From Demequina sp. NBRC 110053 (lineage in GTDB: Bacteria > Actinomycetota > Actinomycetes > Actinomycetales > Demequinaceae), in NCBI RefSeq assembly GCF_002090095.1, contig NZ_BBRJ01000002.1, positions 372,001-436,000 on the forward strand: a stretch of DNA of 64,000 nucleotides, read 5' to 3'. The notes under the pieces are model-generated. The model saw only the letters and a list, made by a program, of their open reading frames with translations, did no database searches and had not been told where the DNA came from. Made by a program: the position numbers and the translations under genes. Positions 1-6,842 of the stretch are shown piece after piece. How positions within the stretch are numbered: the first letter of the stretch is position 1; each line of letters opens with the position of its first letter.

Positions 1-207
1 GGCTACGCCGAGTCGGCGGCCGAGCGAGAGGCAGGCGTCAGTTCGGTGTCCGCCCCAGTGTGGGGCACGGCGGGCACGGTCATTGCCGCCGTGTCCATCT
101 CCGGGCCGATCGAGCGCCTCACCGCCGCCCCAGCCGCCGCTCATGCGGCGGCCGTGACGGATGCCGCGCGCCAGCTCAGCGACGTGCTGCGCCGGACCGA
201 GGGCTGA
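1..207 (+). CDS. IclR-family transcriptional regulator, C-terminal fragment
   Basis: The open frame enters from the left edge and ends at TGA 205-207, leaving 68 residues. They read GYAESAAEREAGVSSVSAPV and continue through AAVSISGPIERL, which matches the end of the IclR effector-binding (GAF-like) domain, where a conserved G-E-x-x-x-G-V-x-S-V/I-A-A-P-V segment is followed by a sheet ending in S-G-P. The DNA-binding half lies outside the window, so its target cannot be judged. It precedes a cellulase gene on the same strand by about 350 bases and could regulate it, but that is inference only. Family assignment is fairly secure; the ligand is unknown. Confidence 0.8.
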   Translation, partial: GYAESAAEREAGVSSVSAPVWGTAGTVIAAVSISGPIERLTAAPAAAHAAAVTDAARQLSDVLRRTEG

Positions 208-564
208 TCGCGCTTCGCTGAGGCCGCGGTCGACGTCGCGGACGTCAGACCCGGCACGCCCATCCGCGGAGACTGTGCGCCTGAGCCCCCGCCGCCTCGC
301 CGCGGCGTGCCAGGGGCGACGTCAAGCCGGATGCTGGCGCCCGTCCGACGCCGAGGGCAAGCACGAGGGTCCGGATGCCTCGAGCGGCAGGTTGCTGCGC
401 GCGCTCATCACCCCTGCTAGACGCCCCATCAAAAAGTGTTAACGTTCCACGACTCCACAATCGAAACGTTTCTTGCTACGTTCCTCTGACATCGGTCGAC
501 GCCGCGGTGGCGCTCGACCCGTGCGGGGGACGACCTGGCACCGATGGCTCAAAGGAGAGCAATT
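208..564 (+). promoter_or_regulatory. Intergenic region with LacI-type operator upstream of the secreted GH9 gene
   Basis: No gene is seen in this 350-base stretch. The last 130 bases are clearly less GC-rich. A perfect 10-bp palindrome GAAACGTTTC lies at 463-472, matching the LacI/CcpA-type operator consensus with a central CG; a weaker copy-like sequence, GTTAACGTTCC, lies at 438-448. This suggests sugar-responsive repression of the cellulase by a LacI-family protein. Another LacI regulator is present in this window (57842-58900), but nothing shows that it is the one acting here. Confidence 0.45.
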
Positions 565-3500
565 GTGAGAACACCAACACTCCGGCGCGCGGCGGCAGCC
601 GTGACCGCCGCCGCGCTCATCGCCGTCGCGGGAGCGACTCCATCATGGGCGGACCTTCCGACAACCGACTTCGAGGCCGACTCCGGTGGCTTCTGGGGCT
701 TCGGCGTCGGCGGCGGCCAGGGCGGCCAGCCCTACGTCGACGGCGGCATGCTGTGTGGCGACAGCACCGGCGACACGCTCTACGCGGGCGGCATGGGCAG
801 GGATGGTTTCACCATCGCCGCCGGCGACAACGTCCTGTCCCTCACCATCCACGCCGACGGCCCGGTGCCCGTGCAGCTCTCGGGTCCGACCGATGACGTC
901 CAGCACGTGAGCCAGGAGGTCGACGTGGACGGGGTCGCTGAGGTGTCGATCCCGTTTACCGTGGATGAGGAGGTCGACCCCGGCAAGCTCATCGTCTTCG
1001 TCGGGGAGGCGGGCGACGGGCCACGCACCGTGTGCATCGACGACGTGTCCGTGACGGCCGCGGGAACCGAGTTGATCACCGGCGGCGACTTCTCTGACGG
1101 CACCGGCTCGTGGTGGGGCTCGGGACAGCTCTCCATCTCCGCGGAGACGGGCGCCCTGTGCACCGACGTGCCCGCCGGCGGAGGCGACCCATGGGCCCAC
1201 ATCGTGGGCCTCGATGGCGTCACCCTGCCCGCCGGAGCGTACACGTACAGCTTCACGGCATCGGCCACGTCGACCACGGACGAGCAGCCGAGCGTGCGTG
1301 CCCTCATCCAGAACCCGACCACCTATGCCACGGTGGTCGACGAGACCGTGTTCCCGACCAGCGAGGGCAGCGAGTACTCCTTCTCCTTCGAGATCACCGA
1401 GGACCTCGCAGATCGCCAGATCGCCTTCCAGATCGGCGGCTCCGAGGACGCATGGACGTTCTGCGTCGACGACGTCTCGCTCATCGGCGGTGTGACCATC
1501 GAGCCGTACGAGCCCGAGACGGGACCGCGCGTGCGCGTCAACCAGGTGGGCTACCTCGCGCACGGCCCCAAGGAGGCCACCGTCGTCACGGAGGCCACCG
1601 AGCCGGTCGCCTGGGAGCTCAGCTCCGACGGCGCGTCCATCGCCTCGGGCACGACCGTCCCGGCAGGTGTCGACGCATCGGCGGGGCTCAACGTCCACGC
1701 CATCGACTTCTCCGGCGTGACCGCGCCAGGCATCTACACGCTGACGGCGGACGGCGACACGAGCTACGAGTTCGAGATCGGCACCGACGCTTATCAGCAG
1801 CTGCGCTACGACGCCCTCAACTACTTCTACCTCGCCCGCTCGGGCATCGAGGTCGACGGCGCGATCGTCGGCGACGCCTACGCGCGCGCGGCCGGACACG
1901 TCTCGTCGCCCGCCGACGGCGTGGCCAACAAGGGCGATCTCGACGTCCCGTGCCAGAACGAGGCCGACGTGGCCACCGTGTACGACGACGGCTATGACTG
2001 GGAGCCGTGCGACTACACGCTCGACGTGGTCGGCGGCTGGTACGACGCCGGGGACCATGGGAAGTACGTGGTCAACGGCGGGATCTCGACGGCCCAGCTG
2101 CTCGGCACATACGAGCGCACGCTCACCGAGGCGGCGACGGCACCTGAGGCGCTCGCCGACGGCACGCTCAACCTGCCGGAGACCGGCAACGACGTGCCAG
2201 ATGTGCTCGACGAGGCCAGGTGGCAGCTCGAGTTCATGCTGTCGATGCAGGTGCCCGATGGCGCGCAATTCGCCGGCCTCGTGCACCACAAGATCCATGA
2301 CGATGGCTGGACTGGCCTGCCCCTGATGCCCGCCAACGACGCCCAGGTGAGGGAGCTGCACCGTCCCTCCACCGCGGCCACGCTCAACGTCGCGGCCACC
2401 GCGGCGCAGGGAGCGCGCCTGTTCGAGGAGTACGACGCCGAGTTCGCGTCCGAGCTGCTCGCTGCCGCCGAGTCGACCTGGCAGGCCGCACTGGCCACGC
2501 CGGATCTCTACGCGCCCGCGGCGGACGGCGCCGATGGCGGCGGCCCGTACGACGACGACGACGTCACGGACGAGTTCTACTGGGCTGCGGCCGAACTCTT
2601 CCTCACGACTGGCGAGAGCGAGTACGAGGACTTCCTCATCGCATCACCCGTTCACGAGGCCGATTCCTTCGCGACCGAGGGCTTCAGCTGGGACAAGCTC
2701 GACGCCATCGCGAAGATGAACCTCGCCACCGTCCCCAACGACTTCGCCGAGCGCGATGCCGTCACCGACCAGGTGGTCGCGGGCGCGGCCGGCATCCTGG
2801 CGGTACAGCAGGCTCAGGAGTTCGGCCTGGCGCTTCCCGATGACGGGTTCGTGTGGGGATCCAACTCCCAGGTGCTCAACAACCAGGTGGTCCTGGGCAC
2901 GGCCTTCGACCTCACGGGAGACAGGAAGTATGCCGACGCTGTCATCGAGTCGATGGACTACCTCTTGGGTCGCAACGCGCTCAACTGGTCCTACATCACG
3001 GACTATGGCGACGTGACCAGCAAGAACCAGCACAGCCGGTGGTTCGCGAACCAGCTCGACCCCGAGCTGCCCAACCCGCCGGCAGGCTCGGTGGCTGGCG
3101 GACCCAACACCCAGACCGGCACCTGGGACCCCACGTTCGCGGCCCTCTACCCCGCGCAGGACTGCGCTCCTCAGCGGTGCTATGTCGACCACATCCAGTC
3201 ATGGGCGACCAACGAGATCACGGTCAACTGGAACTCCGCCCTGAGCTGGGTCGCATCATGGATGGCCGACGTGGACCAGGCGGACAGGATCGGCAACCCG
3301 CCGTTCCCCGACGTCTCCCCGTCGCTCGAGCACTTCGAGGCCGTCACGTGGATGTGGCGCAATGGCTACGCCAACGGCTTCGAGGATGGCACGTTCCGTC
3401 CGTTCGCGCCCATCACGCGTGACGCCGTGGCCGCCTTCCTGTTCCGCATGGCCGCACCGGAGGACTACGTGGCGCCCGAGACCCCGCACTTCGCGGATGT

Positions 3501-3846
3501 CACTCCGGACAGCACGGAGTTCTACACGGAGATCAGCTGGCTCTACGACGCCGGCATCTCCGAGGGCTGGGACGATGGCACCTTCCGTCCGGAGTCGCGC
3601 ATGACGCGCGACGCCATGGCGGCGTTCCTGTACCGCTACCTCGAGCCCGAGAACTACACCGCGCCGGAGACATCGCACTTCACGGACGTCACCGCGCTCA
3701 ACACCGAGTTCTACACGGAGATCAACTGGCTGCACGACGCCGGCATCTCCACGGGCTGGGAGGACGGCACGTTCCGCATGGGCTCGCCGGTCACGCGTGA
3801 CGCGTACTCGGCGTTCCTCTACCGGATCATGGCCGAGTCGGCCTGA
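565..3846 (+). CDS. Secreted GH9 endoglucanase with N-terminal carbohydrate-binding modules and three SLH repeats
   Basis: Hydrolyses beta-1,4-glucan outside the cell. I prefer the GTG at 565 (AAAGGAG at 550-556) over the in-frame ATG at 544, because it gives a clean signal peptide: RRAAAAVTAAALIAVAG followed by a cut near SWA/DLPTT. Numbering from 544: two CenC-like binding modules at about 38-170 and 175-325 (GGDFSDGTGSWWG), an Ig-like CelD_N domain at about 330-415 (RVRVNQVGYL), then the GH9 barrel to about 915. Catalytic signatures are GGWYDAGDHGKYV near 497 (aspartates) and NEITVNWNS near 890 (acid glutamate). The C-terminus carries three SLH repeats with F-P-D-V and G-x-F-x-D-G-T-F-R-P motifs, predicting cell-wall attachment. 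Length 1,093 residues. It shares long blocks with the signal-less GH9 at 26094-27881. Confidence 0.95.
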   Translation: MRTPTLRRAAAAVTAAALIAVAGATPSWADLPTTDFEADSGGFWGFGVGGGQGGQPYVDGGMLCGDSTGDTLYAGGMGRDGFTIAAGDNVLSLTIHADGPVPVQLSGPTDDVQHVSQEVDVDGVAEVSIPFTVDEEVDPGKLIVFVGEAGDGPRTVCIDDVSVTAAGTELITGGDFSDGTGSWWGSGQLSISAETGALCTDVPAGGGDPWAHIVGLDGVTLPAGAYTYSFTASATSTTDEQPSVRALIQNPTTYATVVDETVFPTSEGSEYSFSFEITEDLADRQIAFQIGGSEDAWTFCVDDVSLIGGVTIEPYEPETGPRVRVNQVGYLAHGPKEATVVTEATEPVAWELSSDGASIASGTTVPAGVDASAGLNVHAIDFSGVTAPGIYTLTADGDTSYEFEIGTDAYQQLRYDALNYFYLARSGIEVDGAIVGDAYARAAGHVSSPADGVANKGDLDVPCQNEADVATVYDDGYDWEPCDYTLDVVGGWYDAGDHGKYVVNGGISTAQLLGTYERTLTEAATAPEALADGTLNLPETGNDVPDVLDEARWQLEFMLSMQVPDGAQFAGLVHHKIHDDGWTGLPLMPANDAQVRELHRPSTAATLNVAATAAQGARLFEEYDAEFASELLAAAESTWQAALATPDLYAPAADGADGGGPYDDDDVTDEFYWAAAELFLTTGESEYEDFLIASPVHEADSFATEGFSWDKLDAIAKMNLATVPNDFAERDAVTDQVVAGAAGILAVQQAQEFGLALPDDGFVWGSNSQVLNNQVVLGTAFDLTGDRKYADAVIESMDYLLGRNALNWSYITDYGDVTSKNQHSRWFANQLDPELPNPPAGSVAGGPNTQTGTWDPTFAALYPAQDCAPQRCYVDHIQSWATNEITVNWNSALSWVASWMADVDQADRIGNPPFPDVSPSLEHFEAVTWMWRNGYANGFEDGTFRPFAPITRDAVAAFLFRMAAPEDYVAPETPHFADVTPDSTEFYTEISWLYDAGISEGWDDGTFRPESRMTRDAMAAFLYRYLEPENYTAPETSHFTDVTALNTEFYTEINWLHDAGISTGWEDGTFRMGSPVTRDAYSAFLYRIMAESA

Positions 3847-4261
3847 CTCCGGCACTGCGCGCGGCGCGTCGCTCCGCCGGGAGCGGCGCGCCGCGTCGCT
3901 TGTGCTCGCCGTCGGTGAGCTGGGCGGCGGCGCGGCGCGCAGCGCGATAGACGCCCGTCCCGGGCGCGCCCGCCGCGGCGACCACGACCAGGACGAGGTC
4001 CGAGCCCACGGCGCGCGTGATGACCTGCTGGGCCGCGCCGTAGATCACGGAGCCCTCAGGGCTCTCGACCCCCACGCTCTGGGCGACGAGCGCGCTCACC
4101 GCCGCGAGCGTCGCCGCGGCAGCGGCGCCCTGGTCGCGCGCTTCGAAGGCGAGGTCGTCGTAGTGGGCACGCCCGTCCGCACCGGCGATGATCACGCGGT
4201 GAACGCCGGGGTGCGCACGCAGCTCGTGCGCGATCGCCGCACACCTGTCTCGAGGGATCAC
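3827..4261 (-). CDS. Roadblock/LC7-domain protein (third of the GTPase operon)
   Basis: 144 residues, GTG start at 4261 whose GTGA overlaps the TGA of the preceding roadblock gene, implying translational coupling. The N-terminal hundred residues have the roadblock pattern: a helix (CAAIAHELRAHPGVHRVIIA), a strand pair with GADGRAHYDDLAF, a second long helix, then a hydrophobic strand LVLVVVAAAG. The last 25 residues are basic and low complexity. In MglB/CvnB systems such proteins bind a small Ras-like GTPase; here the partner would be the product at 4635-5243. Its 3' end overlaps the convergent GH9 gene by 20 nt. It is the most divergent of the three roadblock paralogues. Confidence 0.75.
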   Translation of the reverse strand: MIPRDRCAAIAHELRAHPGVHRVIIAGADGRAHYDDLAFEARDQGAAAAATLAAVSALVAQSVGVESPEGSVIYGAAQQVITRAVGSDLVLVVVAAAGAPGTGVYRAARRAAAQLTDGEHKRRGAPLPAERRAARSAGVRPTRP

Positions 4262-4638
4262 GCGGTGCGCGCCATGCCGGACAGCACGCGCAGACGCTCC
4301 GCCTCCCGCATGACAGCCTCCGCGGCGCTCGCCACGTCCGCGCCGGCATCGAGAAGGATCGCCAGCACGTGCCCTGCGTCGACCGGAGCGAGCACGACGA
4401 CGCCGTCCTCTCCCACGGTGGTCGAGACGCGAGCCGCGCCGAGGCCGAACGCCGCCGTGGCCGTTGCCGCGAGCCCCAGCATCGCTGCGGTCAGCGCGGC
4501 TCCTCCATCGCGTTCCCGCAGCGGGACGTCGTCATACAGGGCGATGCCGTCGGTGCGCGCGATGATCAGGCGTGACAGGCCCGTCAGGTCCTTGCGCAGC
4601 CGCGCTCCGACGAGGAGGCCATGCTTGGGGATGATCAT
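4258..4638 (-). CDS. Roadblock/LC7-domain protein (second of the GTPase operon)
   Basis: 126 residues starting MIIPKHGLLVGARLRK at ATG 4638; this ATG overlaps the stop of the GTPase gene by ATGA. The sequence shows the roadblock fold order: helix with LTGLSRLIIARTDGIALYDD, an alanine-rich second helix, strands VSTTVGEDGVVVLAPVD and HVLAILLDAGAD, and a C-terminal helix. The spacing and overlap on both sides mean it is translated as part of a block with the GTPase. Likely role is regulation or scaffolding of that GTPase, as for MglB (GTPase activating) or CvnB in streptomycete conservons. Specific activity cannot be told from sequence. Confidence 0.8.
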   Translation of the reverse strand: MIIPKHGLLVGARLRKDLTGLSRLIIARTDGIALYDDVPLRERDGGAALTAAMLGLAATATAAFGLGAARVSTTVGEDGVVVLAPVDAGHVLAILLDAGADVASAAEAVMREAERLRVLSGMARTA

Positions 4639-5243
4639 GAGGCAGTCTCCCGACGGGCGGATGCCGAGCCATCGACAAGGCCGAGCAGATCCACCAGGAG
4701 CGCCCGCGACTGTCCGGCGTCTCGCGGATCGCACGCGACCACTCGGCTCGCATCGACGCCCACGAACTGTGCGATCTGACCGCGTCCCGCCTGTCGCGGA
4801 TCCCACCGGTTGGCTGCGAGCAGGAACGGCACGTCGGGCGCGAACGAGGCGAACCGTCGGACGATGGACTTGAGCTGCGCCTGGGCCTGGAGCCTGCTGG
4901 CGTCCACCAGCAGTACGTATCCCGCCATGCCCTGGGCGAGCATGGGCCACATGAAGTTGAACCGCTCCTGGCCAGGGGTGCCGAACAGAGTCACGCGTTG
5001 CTCCCCGGCTGGCGTCGGCAGGTCCACGGTGCCGTGATCCATGGCAACCGTGGTCTGCTCCTTGAGCCGCGAGGTGGCGTCCGAGACGTTTCGCTCGACG
5101 CCGATCGCGTTGTCGCACACGGTGGTGACGAAGGTGGTCTTGCCGGACCCGAAGGGCCCGGCAACGACCACCTTCACCACCCCTGTCGGCTGGCCGGGCG
5201 TGGCCGCAGGGACATAGCGGTCCGAGACCGCACCCGCATCCAT
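4635..5243 (-). CDS. Small Ras-like GTPase of the MglA/CvnD type
   Basis: 202 residues. GTPase motifs are visible: P-loop GPFGSGKTT at 29-37, G3 region LFGTPGQERF at about 87-95 and G4 NRWD at 145-148, where the classical NKxD has Arg for Lys. Such proteins cycle between GTP and GDP under control of roadblock partners; in Streptomyces conservons they act downstream of a sensor kinase, and MglA sets polarity in Myxococcus. Here there is no kinase or DUF742 gene, only three roadblock genes. ATG 5243 overlaps the upstream stop by one nucleotide (TGATG). Substrate-level function is unknown; the family call is strong. Confidence 0.88.
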   Translation of the reverse strand: MDAGAVSDRYVPAATPGQPTGVVKVVVAGPFGSGKTTFVTTVCDNAIGVERNVSDATSRLKEQTTVAMDHGTVDLPTPAGEQRVTLFGTPGQERFNFMWPMLAQGMAGYVLLVDASRLQAQAQLKSIVRRFASFAPDVPFLLAANRWDPRQAGRGQIAQFVGVDASRVVACDPRDAGQSRALLVDLLGLVDGSASARRETAS

Positions 5244-5608
5244 CAGATCTCGAGAGCCGTCTCGATCCCCTGCAGCTGGCGACGCGCCATGGCAAGGTTC
5301 GACCGCGAACGGTCGAGGGCCACGTAGATGAAGAGTCCGTGGCCGTTGGGGGCGGTCACGAGGCGAATGAGGTGGATCTGCTTGCCGAGCGTGATCAGGA
5401 TGTCCTCGATCGCGTCGTCGAGGCCGAGCGAGTCCATCACGCGAAGCTTGGCGCGCACCACCTCGGTGTTGCCAGCCGCTGCGAGCTCGAGGTCGAGACC
5501 GCTCCCGGCGGTCGCGAGCGTCATTCCACTGTCGTAATCGACGAGTGCGGCGCCGATCGCACCTTCAATCGTCATCACATTGGTCATCGACTCAGCGGGG
5601 TTTGCCAT
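5243..5608 (-). CDS. Roadblock/LC7-domain protein (first gene of the GTPase operon)
   Basis: 121 residues. The start MANPAESMTNVMTIEG at ATG 5608 is chosen over upstream ATGs because AAGGAG lies 7 nt before it. The product has the roadblock pattern: MTIEGAIGAALVDYDSGMTL, a helix ending in LDDAIEDILITLGKQIHLIR, and a strand GHGLFIYVALDR. It resembles actinobacterial roadblock proteins annotated in gliding or polarity loci. It heads a four-gene minus-strand operon in which each following gene overlaps the previous one by 1-4 nt, so stoichiometric expression with the GTPase is expected. Confidence 0.85.
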   Translation of the reverse strand: MANPAESMTNVMTIEGAIGAALVDYDSGMTLATAGSGLDLELAAAGNTEVVRAKLRVMDSLGLDDAIEDILITLGKQIHLIRLVTAPNGHGLFIYVALDRSRSNLAMARRQLQGIETALEI

Positions 5609-5990
5609 CTTTTTCTCCTTCATAGGACGCAGGCGAAAGTCACCTGCACGGTGTTCGATTGCGGGCGCTCGGCGGATTGGCCATGCCCACTGCGGCGTCA
5701 GACTCCTCACTGCGCGCACTGTCCGGACTCCAGTGGGTCGGGAACGGCGCAACCCTACGAGGGCGAGCGATCGGGGTCCAGGGTTGACACGTGTGGGCTA
5801 TCTCACGGAATACCATCGAGGCGTACGGCATCACACATTCCGACCGGCGCGTTTTGTCATACTTCGTGCCGGTACACCCGGCCAGATTGTCTGAGTTTGC
5901 GCATATTGTTCTCGCGCGGTCGCGCTTGAGACTCAAGTTGCTACCAATGTTGAGAACGCAACCAATTCCGCCGCCAGCTAGGGTGCAAAT
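5609..5990. other. Intergenic region between the roadblock operon and the DCC gene
   Basis: 380 bases without a credible gene, with an unusually AT-rich part from about 5800 to 5990. It must hold the promoters of the divergent roadblock operon (minus) and the DCC gene (plus). On the plus strand TTGACA at 5784-5789 has only a weak partner. The hexamer TAGGGT at 5979-5984 is 6 nt from the ATG at 5991, the leaderless pattern seen at many genes in this window. I see no repeat or RNA structure here. Confidence 0.5.
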
Positions 5991-6440
5991 ATGACTCCCG
6001 ACGCCGCGCCCATTGTGATCTTCGACGGCGATTGCGGCCTGTGCAACGGCTTTGTCGCATGGCTGATCCGGCACGATCCCGACGGCCACTTCCTCATCAC
6101 GGGGAGCGCCGGCGACGTGGGGGCGGCCGCGCTCGATGCCATGGGACTGGAGCGCGCCCTGGCCGCATCGACGCTCGCGGTCGCCACGTCCTCCGGGCCC
6201 TTGGTGAGGACCGATGCGGTGGCGGGCGTGCTGCGCGAGCTCGGCGCGCCCTGGCGGTGGGGCGCGGCGATGACGGTCGCTCCCCGCGGCCTGCGCGACC
6301 GCGTCTATGACGCGATCGCGCGCCGTCGCCCGCGCCGGCCTGCAGAGTACCCCGCTTGCGGTACTCCGCCACCCGCACTCGTGCGCACGTGGCGTGAACG
6401 CCTGGCGACCATCCAGGACGTGAGGGCGCTGCGCGACTGA
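5991..6440 (+). CDS. DCC-family thiol-disulfide oxidoreductase-like protein (DUF393)
   Basis: 149 residues. The N-terminus IVIFDGDCGLCNGFVAWLIR carries the family's D-x-D-C-x-x-C motif (Cys15 and Cys18). Family members, such as Bacillus YuxK, are small proteins with a predicted thioredoxin-like redox motif; substrates are unknown. The residues after the motif (HDPDGHFLITGSAGDVGAAAL) fit the usual region that describes a second strand and helix. It is a single gene, followed directly by one copy of the GCCCGCGCATCGGC motif and then by the tRNA-Glu terminator on the other strand. No ribosome-binding site is seen, and the start is probably leaderless. Confidence 0.85.
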   Translation: MTPDAAPIVIFDGDCGLCNGFVAWLIRHDPDGHFLITGSAGDVGAAALDAMGLERALAASTLAVATSSGPLVRTDAVAGVLRELGAPWRWGAAMTVAPRGLRDRVYDAIARRRPRRPAEYPACGTPPPALVRTWRERLATIQDVRALRD

Positions 6441-6455
6441 GCCCGCGCATCGGCC
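6441..6455. repeat. Intergenic motif GCCCGCGCATCGGCC, copy 1
   Basis: Begins on the base after the TGA of the DCC gene. It is an exact copy of a 14-bp motif found again at 26024, 42221, 48708, 52377 and, inverted, at 57129, plus one extra matching C. All six lie between genes. Its function is unknown. Confidence 0.7.
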
Positions 6456-6487
6456 CGTCGCTGCCGCGAAACGGGACCTAGGCAACG

Positions 6488-6517
6488 AAAAACTCCCCAC
6501 CGCGTGCGGTGAGGAGT
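6488..6517 (-). terminator. Rho-independent terminator of tRNA-Glu
   Basis: Read on the minus strand this is ACTCCTCACCGC, a tight 2-nt turn, then GCGGTGGGGAGT followed by TTTTT. The stem is 12 bp with one G-U pair. It starts 7 nt beyond the 3' end of the tRNA, so it is the terminator for that gene. Confidence 0.88.
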
Positions 6518-6523
6518 CATCCG

Positions 6524-6596
6524 TAGCCCCGACGGGATTCGAACCCGCGCTACCGCCTTGAGAGGGCGGCGTGCTAGGCCGCTACACAACGGGGCC
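6524..6596 (-). tRNA. tRNA-Glu (anticodon CTC)
   Basis: The minus strand folds as a complete cloverleaf: acceptor GGCCCCG pairing with CGGGGCT (first pair G-U), anticodon stem CCGCC/GGCGG around loop CTCTCAA giving anticodon CTC (codon GAG), and TpsiC arm with GGTTCGAATCC. The discriminator base is A; CCA is not encoded. It is a single tRNA gene with its own terminator at 6488-6517. Confidence 0.97.
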
Positions 6597-6773
6597 CTAG
6601 CCGACCATTCACCCTCCCGGGTGCCTGGCGCGAGATAAGACTCTACAGCATGAGCGGGCCTGCGCGCCAATCCGAGTGGGCCATGTACAGCGGCTGCGCT
6701 CAGCGCCGCCGGCCCTCGTGAGCCCGTCGCACTCCCCTGCCCCGCGGTCGACCCGCTCTTGCTTCGCCCACGT

Positions 6774-6806
6774 GCGTTATGTAAACTTGAGCGTATACGA
6801 CTCAAC
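6774..6806 (+). promoter_or_regulatory. HAIR operator (HspR box) in the clpB promoter
   Basis: At 6786-6806 the sequence is CTTGAGC, seven bases, ACTCAAC, matching the actinobacterial HspR inverted repeat CTTGAGT-N7-ACTCAAG in 12 of 14 positions. A TATGTA-like hexamer lies just upstream. HspR is the MerR-type repressor of dnaK and clpB in Streptomyces and Mycobacterium, so heat-inducible repression of this clpB is expected. HspR itself is not in the window. Confidence 0.85.
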
Positions 6807-6842
6807 AACGCGCACACTCACGCATCTACCAGGAGGCTCACC

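Noticed and set aside
544-564. ATG at 544 as the start of the secreted GH9
   Set aside because: The GTG at 565 has AAAGGAG at good spacing and gives a cleaner signal peptide; the ATG has no RBS.
643-2361. Long minus-strand open frame opposite the secreted GH9 gene
   Set aside because: A shadow frame caused by GC-rich codons; the plus strand encodes a complete GH9 protein and the minus translation has no recognisable domain.
5784-5813. TTGACA with GAATAC as a strong sigma-70 promoter
   Set aside because: The -10 is poor and the next plus-strand start is 178 nt away.
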